From positions 186,001 through 250,000 of the forward strand of contig JAZGUH010000197.1 of the NCBI GenBank assembly GCA_037893225.1: DNA of 64,000 nt, in the 5' to 3' direction. The translations under genes were made by a program, and so were the position numbers. This DNA comes from Hippasteria phrygiana. Taxonomy: Eukaryota > Echinodermata > Asteroidea > Valvatida > Goniasteridae. Every line of letters starts with the position of its first letter. The first letter of the stretch is position 1. Positions 21,464 through 33,741 of this stretch are shown here, piece after piece. The notes beneath the pieces are model-generated. The model searched no databases, had not been told where the DNA came from, and saw only the letters and a list, made by a program, of their open reading frames with translations.

Positions 21464-21885
21464 CCCATTGAGCCCGGATGATGGCTTCAGCCGCGGCGTG
21501 AGGCGACGTGACTAGGCCGGTTGATGTCTATAGCTGCAATCCCACACTACGTACGTAGGCCCATGCAGTGCCAATGGGCCTGTTTACTTGTATTGTACAT
21601 GTACATTAAAGTACGTACTGCTCTATTCATCATTCAGCTGTGGCTGGTGTCTGGTTTCGCGGTGAATAGAGTTCGGTGAATATTGTTCTTGTATAAATGG
21701 GGCTTTTCTTTCATATTCCCTGTAAGATAATTGGCCGCACCACCCCCAAAATCCCCGCATATGCTAGCACTTTATCCACGGCCTGCATGCCCGCTCACTT
21801 GTCCGGTGCTTCTGCACCACCCTCTATTGGTCATACTGGCTAGGAGTATAAGCACTCTCGATAACAGTGCCCCGGACTCAAGGGG
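21464..21885 (+). mobile_element. TTAA-flanked MITE, copy 4
   Basis: TTAA at 21460-21463 and 21886-21889. The ends are cccattgagcccgg and ccggactcaagggg. Length 422 bp, longer than its relatives; ggatgatggc and gcactttatcc segments lie inside. Confidence 0.78.
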
Positions 21886-22422
21886 TTAAGATAATTTCTT
21901 AACTGTTAGTATTATGCCTAGTCAACTTCTCATTTTGATATTTCAGTCAGTTCAGGGCTCGCAGAATCGGTAGTCCGACGTCCCGGGACAACTAAAATAT
22001 ATTGTCGGATTAATGTTCCAGGTTGCCAGCCTGACGGGCAAGTACCCTTTTTTCAGCAATACTCATGATATTTTTTACACTACATTTTGATCCGTGGCAT
22101 TTAAAGAAAGTTCCAACACTGCACTGTGCAAAGCAGCGAAGAAAGATCGACATTCCATACTTTATGTTGCATGCAAGGCTCGAAGCTGCTTGCTTCTGAC
22201 TGCATACGTGCACGCATACGTGTGTGCAGTGGTGGTACTGTACATGTATGTCCGGTCGGATTGCTGGCATACTGTACATGTACAGTGTACAAACAACGGC
22301 GCCTACACGCGTTTTTTAGGCCTTATGCATGTGGAAAGTACAGATGGAGAGAAGTTTTGCGGATGCACCGTGAGAATAGTCTAAGAAATAGACATTGGCA
22401 GAGCCAACATCTATGATATGTA

Positions 22423-23357
22423 CGAGGTGTGTTCAAAAAGTTTCGAGACTGTTCCTGTTGTGAATGAACGGAGCGCAGCACAGTAATGTGCATATAGCAG
22501 GTGTAAGCAATAACTTTCGTGAGCAAGTATTCCAAGTTACATCGCTTGATCAACATCAGCACCTGTGTTTCACACATTTTTGTGACCACTGGTACGTGCG
22601 CATTTGCGATTTCACCATGGACCTGAAACTTGAGCAGAAGCAGCATTGTGTTGAAGTCTGCAAGGATCTCCGTCAACAGGCCCGGGATGACCCAAACTTC
22701 ATGTCGAGGATCATCAGCGGTGACGAGAGTCTACGGCTACGACCCAGAGACCAAACAGCAGCCTTCGCAGTGGAAGAGCCCGCAGTCTCCAAGACCGAAG
22801 AAGGCGCGTCAGGTCAGGAGCGCAACCAAGAGCAAGCTCATCGTTTTCTTTGATATTCACGGGGTTGTGCACCGTGAATTCCTCCCCCAGGGTCAGACTG
22901 TCAACGCTGAGTTCTAAGGAAGAACACTGTTCTAAGGGAGAACATTCGGCGGAAACGGCCTGAACTGTGGCTCGCTGGCAATTGGGTGCTCCAACATGAC
23001 AATGCCCCCGCTCACAGCTTGTTGAAAATGCGCGAGTTTCTCGCCCACAACAACACAATTGTTGCTCCCCACCCCCCTATTTGCTGGATTTGGCTCCCTG
23101 CGACTTCTTTCTGTTCCCCAAAATGAAGTTCAAGCTGAAGGGTCGCCGTTTTGACACTGTGGAGGAGATCCAGTGAGAATCGCAGATGGTGCTTGACGCA
23201 CTTACGGAACGGGATTTCCAGGGAGCGTTCCAAGCGTGGCAGGAGCGCTGGGAGCTGTGTATCACTTTGAAGGGGGTGGCAGCCAGATTTAAATCACGTA
23301 CGGTTTTTGCTTGTAATACATGTAGGCGCAGTCTCAGAACTTTTTGATCGCACCTCG
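22423..23357 (+). mobile_element. Decayed mariner-family transposon
   Basis: The terminal inverted repeats (cgaggtgtgttcaaaaag and the complement of ctttttgatcgcacctcg) are about 29 bp with four differences, flanked by TA at 22421-22422 and 23358-23359. Inside, frames on the + strand show mariner transposase motifs in order: KQHCVEVCKDLRQQARDDP, a GDES block, GYDPETKQQ, SPRPKKARQVRS, LIVFFDIHG, HDNAPAH, and DLAPCDFFLFPK. Much of the N-terminal DNA-binding part is lost, at least two frameshifts occur (near 22730 and 23080), and an in-frame TGA follows EEIQ. The element is dead; length 935 bp against the usual 1.3 kb. Confidence 0.93.
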
Positions 23358-24147
23358 TATGCATGCAGATTCTGCGATTCCACATCTTGACCTCCAGATT
23401 TTAACCAATCAGCAGGCGTCATCCACTGCTTCAACTATGTACATGTATAACCTATTCTGGTCAGAATCTCTCACAGCATAGCCTGCATGCTTGTGAAGGA
23501 ACGCGCACACACGCATGCAGGTTGACTTTCGAAAACAATTTTGATTTTCCAAAGCATTACACATTATGCACTCGGTTTTGAAAAGGTCGGCATATGTATT
23601 TCAGTACGTTTTTCTTGAATTAAATCAGCTGATGTCTATTAGTATTAACCAGTCAACAACCTTTATCACTTACGGTGCTGCCGAAAATGACTTTACAAAG
23701 GCTGTGATTGACTAGAGTGCTGTGTTCGTATTGGAGCACAGCCGGCTCCGTTGAATGGATGGTACTTAATATGAGAAGGGAACTCTAAAAAGAGAAGCGT
23801 GGTTCTAAGAAGAACCAGAGATAGTAACTCAACATTTTAGTTAATCTGCTCTCGCTGTCATCTGGACCGTCTGCTGTCATTTTCCTGATGACGGCCAGAG
23901 CATATACTGAGTAGGCCTACATGTATGTAGTCATTTTTGTATAGAGCCTTGGCCTTGAGGGTTAAAGCCTTTGCTCCAACACTGTCGTCCAGTCTTTTTC
24001 ACGTCATGTGCAGCTATAACTCCTTCTTTGTGCACTTATGTCGTGCGCACGAGAAAAATTAAGTCGTGTTCACGAGATGTATGTTGTGCGCACGAGATAA
24101 AATAAATTGGAAGTCCTTTTAGGGGCTCCGTACCTCAGTACAAAAAA

Positions 24148-24302
24148 TTGCTTAATAAAAGCAGGTTACCAGCCAAAACTCCATGTGATGTATATTGCTT
24201 GTGACTGGTATTTAGATGTTGTTTGCTATTACACATAAAAGTACATGTAGCATGACAATCACATGGAGTTTTCGCTGGTAACCTGATTTTACTATTAAGC
24301 AA
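24148..24302. mobile_element. Foldback MITE with about 43-bp TIRs
   Basis: The sequence ttgcttaataaaagcaggtt through ccatgtgat is inverted at the end as atcacatggagttttcgctg through attaagcaa. One half of a relative is seen at 32395-32465. Confidence 0.82.
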
Positions 24303-24443
24303 ATTTTGTGCTTAATATAAGCAGCTCTATGAAATTGGCCCTTGATTTTTAAGTACCTTTTGCACATAAAAATAGAGAAACATTTTACTATGTAATCTTT
24401 TGTTCGCCTGTTTTGTTGACAGGTTCCAGTAAACAGTACAAAT

Positions 24444-25732
24444 TGAGCCTGTACGATATGATGATATTTCCCGATATTTCTATATATTTTTCGTATCGAA
24501 AATCGTATCGGCCCCTTTAAAAAACAAACGGAATATCGGGGAATTCGATATACTGAAGAATATCGCGATTTGGCCGCATTAAATGTAGATTTGTCCAGTT
24601 TACCTTGCTCGAAATTCCAGTTATTTTCAATGATTGGACAGTAGAATAGTATATAATGTATCAAATCATGATGTACCATGGGAGAATGGTGTTGTAAATG
24701 TGTTGTTTGACCGTTTTTCTAAACCCCGATATGACATCTCCGCGCCATGCGTAGTCTAGTCAAGTGCAAACAACCGCACTGAATGCTACCGTATACCGTC
24801 TTATTACCAGTGTAATGTACCTACACGCTAGCTAACGTGTTGCTAACTTGTCTTGAGATCGAGGGGTATGGCAATTGTTTGCGCGTGCGCGTTGCTATAA
24901 ATTTGTTGCTAGCCTTGGTCAAGTGCAAGCAACCGCACTAAATGCCACCATCTTTCCCCCAGTGTACAAGGCACACATACATGTACGTGCAGTTACGTGT
25001 AGCGAACTGCATCTTGAGAAAAGATTAAAACATGCGCAGCACATCCATTGTACATTGTGCAATGTCGTCTTCAAAAAACATACGATACGATCGTTTTTTG
25101 ACAGCTCGCATGTGATCGTCCATGGTATTATCATCTGTTACTAATTAACAATGCTGAAATAGAAACAAACGCTAGTCTTTCTGGAGTGCCATAAAGAAGC
25201 CAACTGAAGGTAAATGTCGTAAAACTCCAAATACTCACCGAGCGGAATGAAGCCTTGTCAACCGTTCCTGCTGGCACCGACGGCCGGCCTGGCCCCGGCC
25301 CCCGATCTTCCCGGCCCCAAACTTGCCAGCCATGGCCCGATTCGCGATCTCAGTGGCCAGCCCTGATATTAAATTTTAGCGGATCTGACCTCAATCTCGG
25401 CGGGTCCGATCCCGGTGGCCCCTATCTCACGAGGTAAGCACTTAAAAAGACCAACCAAAATGACATCGTCACGCCTTGTGCCTATTCAATAAAGCCTTGT
25501 GCCTATTCAGTAAGGCCCAGTGCGCTTTCAGTAATACATGACGATGTCGTTTTGGTGGTTCTGAAACAGTGCCTTCCATCTCACGATGCCGTGGTGACTT
25601 CCATCATGTATTTTTAAAATTCTTCCATTCTTCCGGTAAGGAAAAAGTGACGTCATCACGATAATATCAAATATCGCGATATTTTTTTGCCGATATTTCG
25701 GTATCAAAATAAATGGATACCGAGCAGCCTTA
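24444..25732. mobile_element. hAT-like nonautonomous element, about 1.3 kb
   Basis: The ends tgagcctgtacgatat and ataccgagcagcctta are inverted with mismatches. The flanks gtacaaat (24436-24443) and gtacaaaa (25733-25740) agree at seven of eight bases. Subterminal gatat and atatcg motifs recur at both ends. The interior has CpG-rich patches (25260-25435). No transposase frame. Confidence 0.65.
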
Positions 25733-25833
25733 GTACAAAATTATTGAAAGTCCTATATGCTCACTTTATTTTGTAGAGCAAGTAATGATAATTGAAGTGG
25801 TTACCATTTTTGTCTCCCTATTTCTGTATTCAG

Positions 25834-26006
25834 CACGCCCCGGGAGCCCAACTACTGCGGAAGATGGCATAGAGATCCAGCTGGCTGTACAGGTGACGGG
25901 GGATGCTCCAGACTTGGACGTCCCAGTAGCCGCATCTCTACTAGTTGGTTCAACCCGCCTGTGGGTAGCCGAAGGAAACATCACTGCCAAGACCAGCGAA
26001 GCCATG
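25834..26006 (+). CDS. Exon 10: C-terminal half of module M4
   Basis: Acceptor tgtattcag; the first two bases complete Ala; phase 0 out at atg|gtaaat. It encodes RPGSPTTAEDGIEIQLAVQV, then VPVAASLLVGSTRLWVAEGN. The D-G-I-E-I strand takes the same place as DSKILIEF in M1 and DNEIVVHI in M6. Confidence 0.88.
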
Positions 26007-26691
26007 GTAAATTGCAAAACCTTGCAGAAATCTGCACTTTTAACAAAGTAGTCAGATTTGACAGTCACCTGCAGCTGTAGTGCAAGTTGACTGTTTTCAA
26101 GTCAAATCTCTCTGCTCTGTGATTCGCAGACACAATTTATGGGCAGAGCTACATAGAGCCCAATTTTATGGAATACATAACACTGAATTCTGTGCTAACC
26201 TCCTACAATTCTCTGCCAACCGTACTAGCAAAGAAATCCTGTGCTAATCCCATATTAAGCAAAGAATCCCTAATATTTGGAGGTACACATAGGCCTATGC
26301 ACAAGCCAACATTTCTTGCTAACCTTTGAAATATGCTAACAGCGCAGAAATGTTTGCTATATTAGTGGTGCTTTTCGCCAACCGTTACAAATTCTATAAA
26401 AGTGGGCACATGATTTTAAGCATGGGGGAATTCTCAGGCGAACATTTTAAGGGGGTCTGCTTTTGGGGGATTTTCAAACAAAACAACTTGATCATCACCC
26501 CACTTTTGGGCACAGCGCCACTGGTGTAATGTAGCTACAGACGTGCACTACGTCTTGCGTTATGGCTTGCACATGTTTTGAGTGTGGTTTTGTGTATCTA
26601 ACATAAATAACTAATTTTGAAAGCCTATTGGAAGGTTCTCCCCCCCCCCCCCTCAAAAAAAATCTAACTGATCCCCTTCCAACACCAACAG

Positions 26692-26930
26692 GATCCCGTG
26701 CTACCATCCAATACCACCCTTGTGGCTGCCCCCTCCTACTCCACCGAAGTCATCCCAGGCAGTGAGACCAAACTCCTACACACGCTCATTGTTCCCGCCA
26801 ATTCATCCTCCAAGTATGTGGTGAATTACACCACCTCGGCTTCGTGGCTGCAGATCACCAACATCAACGTGACGTCCGTGGGAGAGAACCTAGCGTGCAT
26901 ACAGGAGGGTGATTTAAGCCCAATTATCGG
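26692..26930 (+). CDS. Exon 11: N-terminal half of module M5
   Basis: Acceptor caccaacag; phase 0 in, phase 2 out at atcgg|gtgatt. It encodes YSTEVIPGSETKLLHTLIVP, VNYTTSASWLQITNINV and SVGENLACI. The PGSE turn and GENLAC segment align with PGES and GEDISC of exon 7, and both exons leave in phase 2 at the equivalent place. Confidence 0.9.
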
Positions 26931-27214
26931 GTGATTATTAGTTTTTACCATGCACCGATAAGTCAACAGAAACTACCCCACCAAAAATAGGGAGACGTGT
27001 ACCAGTTTGTTTAAATATGAAGTATTTAATTGATCTGATTTGATCTGATTTGATCTGATTTGATCTGTTTGTAGCAGAATCTTTTCTCAACCACGATTGA
27101 AATTTCTGCAAACTGATGATCTTCCCTGCAAATTGGCTCTCGGTGTTTGTAAACAAAACTTCATTGTACCAAGAAACAAACACGAATGAGAAGTATCAGA
27201 ATACTTAAACGTAG

Positions 27215-27635
27215 TATACAACATTTGCAAACATCCAAAAACAAAAATTCTAAATTATTACGAAACACCGTACTAGACTGTAAGTAAATAGCAGTCTCAG
27301 GCATCCTGTGAAATCATGCCATTTGGTGTGCTTTCGTTTTTAAGAAAAGTTGAAATTTATATCGTTTTCCAATGATTGTTGGCCGACAATCATTGGAAAT
27401 GGTCTAGTTCCCCAACCTGATAAGTCCCCGACTCTATAAATTCCTCCGTTTTGTCTAAAGTACGGTCAAAGAACCAGATTACTAGGACATCATTTTTTTC
27501 TTTCTGTTTTCCCAGCATCTATGCACACAAAACTTCAAACAGGTCAGAGTTACAGTATTTGCTAGCATGCTGTAAAAACTGACCCCAAAGCCATGTATTT
27601 TTGAAAATTACATGCCTTTAAGGAGATCATGCTCT
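27215..27635 (-). repeat. Dispersed repeat C, copy 2 (inverted)
   Basis: Reverse-oriented relative of 12825-13195. A local aatgattgt-tggcc-gacaatcatt hairpin lies inside it near 27370-27400. Confidence 0.72.
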
Positions 27636-27719
27636 GAAATTGTGAAAATTTGATCAGTTTTGGAGGAGATGCTAATATTAATTAAGCTAATCTTTTCTTT
27701 CCTCCCCCCACCCCCAAAG

Positions 27720-27807
27720 AAATTCTGGAAGTGGGATGTTTGCAGTCGTCGATCTGGACTATATGTGTAACATTCCTATTGGCAACGCTACCGATGAAAA
27801 TGGCAAG
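27720..27807 (+). CDS. Exon 12: signature segment of module M5
   Basis: A small exon of 88 bases after a cytosine-rich tract ending cccaaag. The first base completes Gly; phase 0 out at aag|gtatgt. It encodes SGMFAVVDLDYMCNIPIGNA, a divergent form of the signature region. The surrounding TE-rich introns are very long (the next is 11.5 kb). Support is phase agreement plus position; a short alternative exon is possible. Confidence 0.72.
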
Positions 27808-27888
27808 GTATGTTATCGGTGTTCGTATCCTACACATACGCAGCTGCGTAGATTATTTTTAATATTTGTTTTCAAGTGTTTAGCTTAA

Positions 27889-27935
27889 CCCTTGAGTCCG
27901 GGGCACTGTTATCGAGAGTGCATACTCCTTGCACG
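27889..27935 (+). mobile_element. Truncated TTAA-MITE end
   Basis: TTAA (27885-27888) followed by cccttgagtccggggcactg and ttatcgagagtgc, matching the right end of 21464-21885 in reverse. It then runs into GC-rich sequence resembling 25270-25435. Confidence 0.55.
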
Positions 27936-28239
27936 GACCCGGAGCTCAATCTCAGTGGTCCTGATCCCGGTGGCCCCAATCTCACGATAAAGGTAATTTT
28001 TTGCATTTGATGCGTATTATGAATTAACGTGCATACACTTCTACTCTACTCGACATTGCAACATGCTCGACCGCTTGTTCCAACGTGGCTTGTACGTAGC
28101 AGGTTTAGGGTTTGAAAAAAAAAGTTGGAACAAAATATGAGTGAAATATCAAGACCGATCATGCTTTCCATAGATTGGATGTGCTTTAGATTAAGAAAAA
28201 AAAGAAAAAAGTTTCTGCTCTTCATGCAAGGGTGACACC

Positions 28240-30695
28240 TAGGGCTGTTGTCGAAAGGCCTTTTGTCGACAATGTTGGCGACAATGGCAGTTTTCCGACA
28301 TATCGACACAGATGACTCATTGTCGAAAAAAATAATAATAAAATAAAGAACATTGCACGCAATTTGTGTGCGATAAAACGCCAATTTTTTGTCACAAGTT
28401 ACACATAAACTAATGTGAGACCTAGCTTACTATAATGTTCTAGTATGTATTAACAACCCATGTGTTATGATGTGCTTTCTTGTCTAAAAACGCCGACTTA
28501 CATGCGGTGTATTTAGCTCGTGAGTTTCCCCGGACACCACCATTTTCTTGACCTATCTTTCACTACCCGAAACAGAAATTGAGTTCAACGCACGTCGCGT
28601 CGATGGACCAAGCTAGTTGCAACATGATCCCCATCACGTACTGCGCCGGCCTTGGCTAGTTGTCAAGTTGCAAAACAACTTCAGGTCACGACCATTGTAA
28701 CAATGATTGCTAAATGTAGTTATTAGTTGTAAAAGTCAAGAAGACTGAATACAAATCTATATCATTTATTAGGGGTGTAACACACGATACCATTTTTTCA
28801 TGATACTAAGTTCAGTCGCGATACAATACGTATCACGATACGTATCGTTAAAACAAAAACAAAAACAAACGAATAACCCCATCAAAACCAAAACATAAAA
28901 AAGACCACCCCCGCCCAAAAAAATTAAATTGAACCTTTCAAAGCAAGTGTTTTATTTCCACACGATATAAAAAAATTTGTTGCATGTACATGCTCCATTT
29001 CCACATAATATAGTATGAATTTTGTAAGCACTAAAATATAAACAATGTTAATCCTAAAAAGTTTTTTTTTAACTTGTGCCGCAAAAATATTACTGATCCG
29101 AGACATACATGTAGACTCAATCATGGAGGAAGGAATCGTGTGTACAGGGTTTGGAAGTGGAGTGATTTTGCCAAATTCTCACTACATTATATTCGTGGTT
29201 GCTGTATTATGCGTGCCAATCCATCAGTAACCACGCCCTTAAGTTCCATATAAGGTAAATGATGTAACCGTTGTGCAAGCAATTGCCCTACTATTGGCTG
29301 ATAACGAACATGCATGATGCATATCGCATACACGTGGGAGGGCACGGCACGCACAGCACGCACATCAAGTCTGTGGTCTGCATGCTAAATTTACATGAGC
29401 TGGAGCTGCATGTACGGTGTACATTGTAGGATCGTGGATCGGGTTTTGCCAGCTAAAACAAAACTGATTGTGGACAGCAAATGACGAAATGTATGTTCCT
29501 TTTATTTCTCCATGGTAAATGCCCGATGCCCGATCGTAATGTCATCGTTATGATCTGTAGCGTCCGTGAATGCAATGGCATTTGGTGTTTTTGATCAGTC
29601 TAAACCGCACCGATTTTTGTGCGAGCTGTTCTAATAATAGCCTGGGGATTTTCCGGTCATGACTGCGCATGGCCGACCCTGGCTTATACATGACACGTAA
29701 TAGTACCAAATTAAAACATTGCTAAGAACGGGATCGGGGCTTGCAGCAGAACAATGTATATTGTTTTAAATAATACATTTAATTTACCTTAAAATATGAA
29801 CGTAAAAATGGCCAGGAATGTATTGTTTTATATTCAACAATTATTATAGTAAATGAGAAAAGGTAAGAAATCAGACTTCACGTACGCTGTAACCTCCAAA
29901 TGTTACAGTAATTTAAAACAGTGTTAAGCTCAGTTTGAAACTCATGCTTCAGTTGTCTTGATGGTTTATTCCATTAACAATTCACACAGGTGTGTCAGGC
30001 AAGTCTGTAGCAAATACATGTAGGTAGCAAGCAAGGTTCAACTAAGAATAAAGAAAGAAAAATACTGATTTTGAGTTTTGGGTTATATAAATCTCAGTGG
30101 CGAGTATAACAACATTTTCATCTAGCAATATCAATATGCCTAGGGCCTAAACATGCTAAAGACATTCAAGGAATGGCTCACGTGGCTTGAATTAACTGAC
30201 CAAATAATACAAAGTATGCTCACAAATTTTCATACAAAAATGATGAGAAATCTCTTAATCATAAATAGAATAAATGTCAGTAAACTTACTTTTGCTGAGC
30301 TTCCAAAGGATGTCAAATGTAAATGTCCAAGTACAGAAGTAGTGTCATGGCATAGTTCTGCAAAGTGTGTCTACAATGTACTTGCATGTTCAAAGCATGT
30401 GTGTATATGGTCATGCATGTCCAAAGCCACACCCAATCAAGCAGCGCCCTCAAATGTTATCATTTATGCAAATCAACTAGACTGACAGCGCCCTCAATGC
30501 TATATTATGCAAATCAACAAAACTAGTTACAAGTGTCAAATTCTGTCTGTAACATACGCGTTTTAGTAATACATGTATAAAAAGAAACGTTTTACGGTAG
30601 TCAATGCGTGATTTATTTACCCGACTCGGAACTTGCTTTTGTCGACAATTTGTTGACGTCTGAGACAAGAAAAATCGCCAACGACAACAGCCCTA
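28240..30695. mobile_element. hAT-like element, 2.46 kb, perfect 8-bp target duplication
   Basis: Both flanks are gtgacacc (28232-28239 and 30696-30703). The ends tagggctgttgtcg and cgacaacagccct plus a are inverted, and ttgtcgac motifs are subterminal at both sides. The interior has no long transposase frame. A second hAT-like left end (taggggtgtaacacac at about 28771) lies inside without a visible partner, suggesting nested insertion. Confidence 0.85.
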
Positions 30696-30864
30696 GTGAC
30701 ACCAGATTGTTTATTACAAATGGGTAGCAAATCAATAATGATGTTGAAATGAGACATAATATTCTGAAAAATGGAATTAATATAACAAATTTGGCAAATA
30801 TTGTTGCTAAAAAGATGTCCCAGAAAGGCTTAGATTAAACCACAGAGTATCTACATTTCAACAT

Positions 30865-30960
30865 TTTCCCGGGGCCCTTAAGCGTGCCCCAGACCCCGGA
30901 CCCCGGACCCCGGACCCCATGCTGTTAATGGCTTCGCGCTTCACGCTCGACAATATCTGT
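30865..30960 (+). repeat. GC-rich repeat G, copy 1
   Basis: The segment tttcccggggcccttaag, three ccccggac units, then ggcttcgcgcttcacgctc. A related copy is at 52722-52815. Confidence 0.65.
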
Positions 30961-31367
30961 GCTTGCCCCAGACTTTTCATTTTTTTTTTTACCAAAGTCC
31001 AATCACATACCTGATGTATTCTGAACTTGTCCACTCAGTGTCTGCCCAGTACATGTACAGGCAGTCTTCAGCAGAATTCATTGAATCTTTGGACAAAGCT
31101 TCTCTTCTTGTTTTTCTTTTTTAATGCTGTAAACTATCCCTCCTTATAACTGTTCCTAAGTTGTTTGCAATCATAGAGTACTGAAGTCTGACGTCAGTTG
31201 GCATGACAACTGGTTCCAAACAAATGTAGATTTTGACTTTTCCTTTGTTAACAGCAAGTCATGCAAACACGTTGACACAATAACAAAAGTATTCTGGTTC
31301 CAAACATTGCATTGATGCCATCACTTTGGTACTCTATACAGACTTGAAAACAGTGAAATGAGGTTAA

Positions 31368-31591
31368 CCCAGTGAATACGGATGATGGCTGTAGTTGCAT
31401 TTTGAAAAAAGACCACCTGGCCTGGTTGATGGCTATACCTGCATCTCTGCATATTCAATCCATTGTTCGGTTATTGTGTGCATTACACTTGGCCGCACAA
31501 GCCTATTGTGTGTGTAATGCTTGGCTGCACAAGCCCCTATGGCATACCGGTGCCCCATTATCATAACAGCCGGCCGGGCACTGAGAAGGGG
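31368..31591 (+). mobile_element. TTAA-flanked MITE, copy 5
   Basis: TTAA at 31364-31367 and 31592-31595; ends cccagtgaatacgg and ggcactgagaagggg. Internal cctggttgatggctatac and cacttggccgcacaagcc blocks are shared with copies 1 and 6. Confidence 0.78.
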
Positions 31592-33741
31592 TTAATAGCA
31601 TACAGTTTGGTGTGAAGTTCCTCATAATGCAGGCATAATTGTAGTTTGAGAGAATTATAATGCCCTTCATGGAATATAAATGTTTAGCTGACAAGACTTT
31701 TCCTGAAAAGACTCGAGCCACATGATGAAAGCCCTAGGGCCATGTCACACAAGGCAATTCACAGGCAACCAGTTCCAGGCAATCTTCAAGAAGAACATTT
31801 ACATTTCCACCATCACATTTCAGTTTTCTTTGTAATATTGATAAACTGTCAGAAAAATGTTTTTGTGCTACCTACCCTTAGCCGCAGTGCTGTGAGTTGC
31901 CTCCAGGTTGCTTGGAAAAAGTTTCCTCATGTGACCACGGCCTTCAGGAGTAGGGACAATCATCCTTGGGTATACACACTAATCTCTGTGTAAACTGGAT
32001 TATCAGCGCATCAGCCAACGAGTTTCTACCACTGTCTGCCATCTTAACACAAACTGTACAATAGGTTTACCAATCTTATCCCCAGGGTATACTTTAATTC
32101 ATCCTCGTTTACAATAGTAAAGAGCATGCTAGTAAAATAGGAGTGACAGTGATGGTGGCTATATTGGTTGCATTTGCTTGTACAGTGTGCAGTGGCTATG
32201 CATACATCTATAGGGATCATTTCATATTGTCAGAAAGCGGTAAAATTTGCAGTAACTCTGTTTTTTGCAGTACAAGCATTAACACCCAGGCTGAGATAAT
32301 GAGCTCAGATCATTGTTTAGTGCACAAAGGCCGTTTTGTCACAGCAATATATTCATGAGGAGTGGTTTCATATTTATGAGGAGGTACATGTATTTAGATG
32401 TTGTCTGCTTTAAGCAGGACAATCACATGGAGTTTTGGCCGGTAACCGGATTTTTAATACGAAGCAAGTCATATGAATTTATGATGTACAAATTTGTTAA
32501 GTTTTTTTCCCATTCAAAACAATACGCTGTGTTGAGTGAATCTTAGTACGTGCGCGCGCGCGTGGCCGGCTGTACCCACGCATGGAAGTTTCACTGGCTC
32601 AGTGGTTGCAACCATTGTGTACTAGGGGTGGTCCAGCAGTAGCCTTAAAAAAGTGAGGGGCACGCATTATACGGAAATAACGCTAATGCAACTCTGGCGT
32701 ACATTTTCTTTCATTTATTAAGACATAACAATTCTATTTTTAACAAAAAAAGTACAACAGAAGTCTTTACTGACTTTTTATGTAAAACATGTAACACACC
32801 CAATTCAAATGTTAACAATTTTAACAAGTTTTAACAAGTAGAACATAAAATTGCACATTGGCAACTTTGTTTTCCTGTTACTTACCCACCATTGTTGAGT
32901 ACAATGGTGGGTGAGTCGTGGACAATGCTGGGCAAGTAACATGAAACAAAGTTAAAATATATTACATTAATATTAATTTTTTTAAAGGTTTATCAATAAA
33001 TTCCACAATTAAATTAAATTAAATTCAATTATTTATACACCAATACATTTGGAGATTTCACAATAGTGGGAAAAAATATGGACATGTTTTTTAAGAATCT
33101 GCAAAGTAAAGTTGAAATATGGCCTAAAGCAGTAAGTTGTTAATTCACACCTCAATATATAAAAACTTGTGCTTGAATCAGTCTCAAATTTGAATCGGAT
33201 TATCTTTTTCTATGCAGTTTTGATGTACTTCCTTAAATTCAACCTCCAATCATCTGTAAGGCCAAACAAAAAATATAAAAAGCTTCTGATTACATGACAT
33301 TCGAAAATACGGTAGGTAAGGTAAGTAGTGAATTTATTTACACAAGATATTATTACTGCGCCCAATTTTATGGAGCAGCCTACACTAGAAAACACTGCCT
33401 CGCGGGTTTTTGCACTAATTAAAACTCAGCAGAGGACATATGTACATTGTATGACGTTTGTTTTTCTTCTTTGCTGGGGAAATTCCTGTACTAAACATGC
33501 TTACATAAACATAATCCCTGAATCATGTTAAAATGTTCTTGTTCAAGAAGCATTTATTTAAGCAAGATAATCAATGTTCATGCTCTATAACATTTGATCT
33601 TGACACATATACATTATATGCAGCAATTAGGAGTTAAACTTTTCCGTGATTACATGTTCGCGAATTGTGCCCCTCTGCACCACAAATACGGCAGTTGTAC
33701 ACCATTCGCTTTCTCTGAGATATTGGCAAGAGGTATGCAAC

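Noticed and set aside
22094..22416. Several 90-odd residue frames on both strands just before the mariner
   Set aside because: Simultaneous open frames in a GC-balanced stretch; none has a domain or splice support.
24212..24679. 155-residue minus-strand frame
   Set aside because: Covers a foldback MITE and the edge of a hAT element; the composition is Lys/Ile/Tyr-rich as in AT-rich noncoding DNA, and no motif is seen.
31735..31960. Possible hAT element starting tagggccatgtcacac
   Set aside because: A partner-like caggccgtggtcacatg end exists in complement, but no 8-bp flank duplication could be found.
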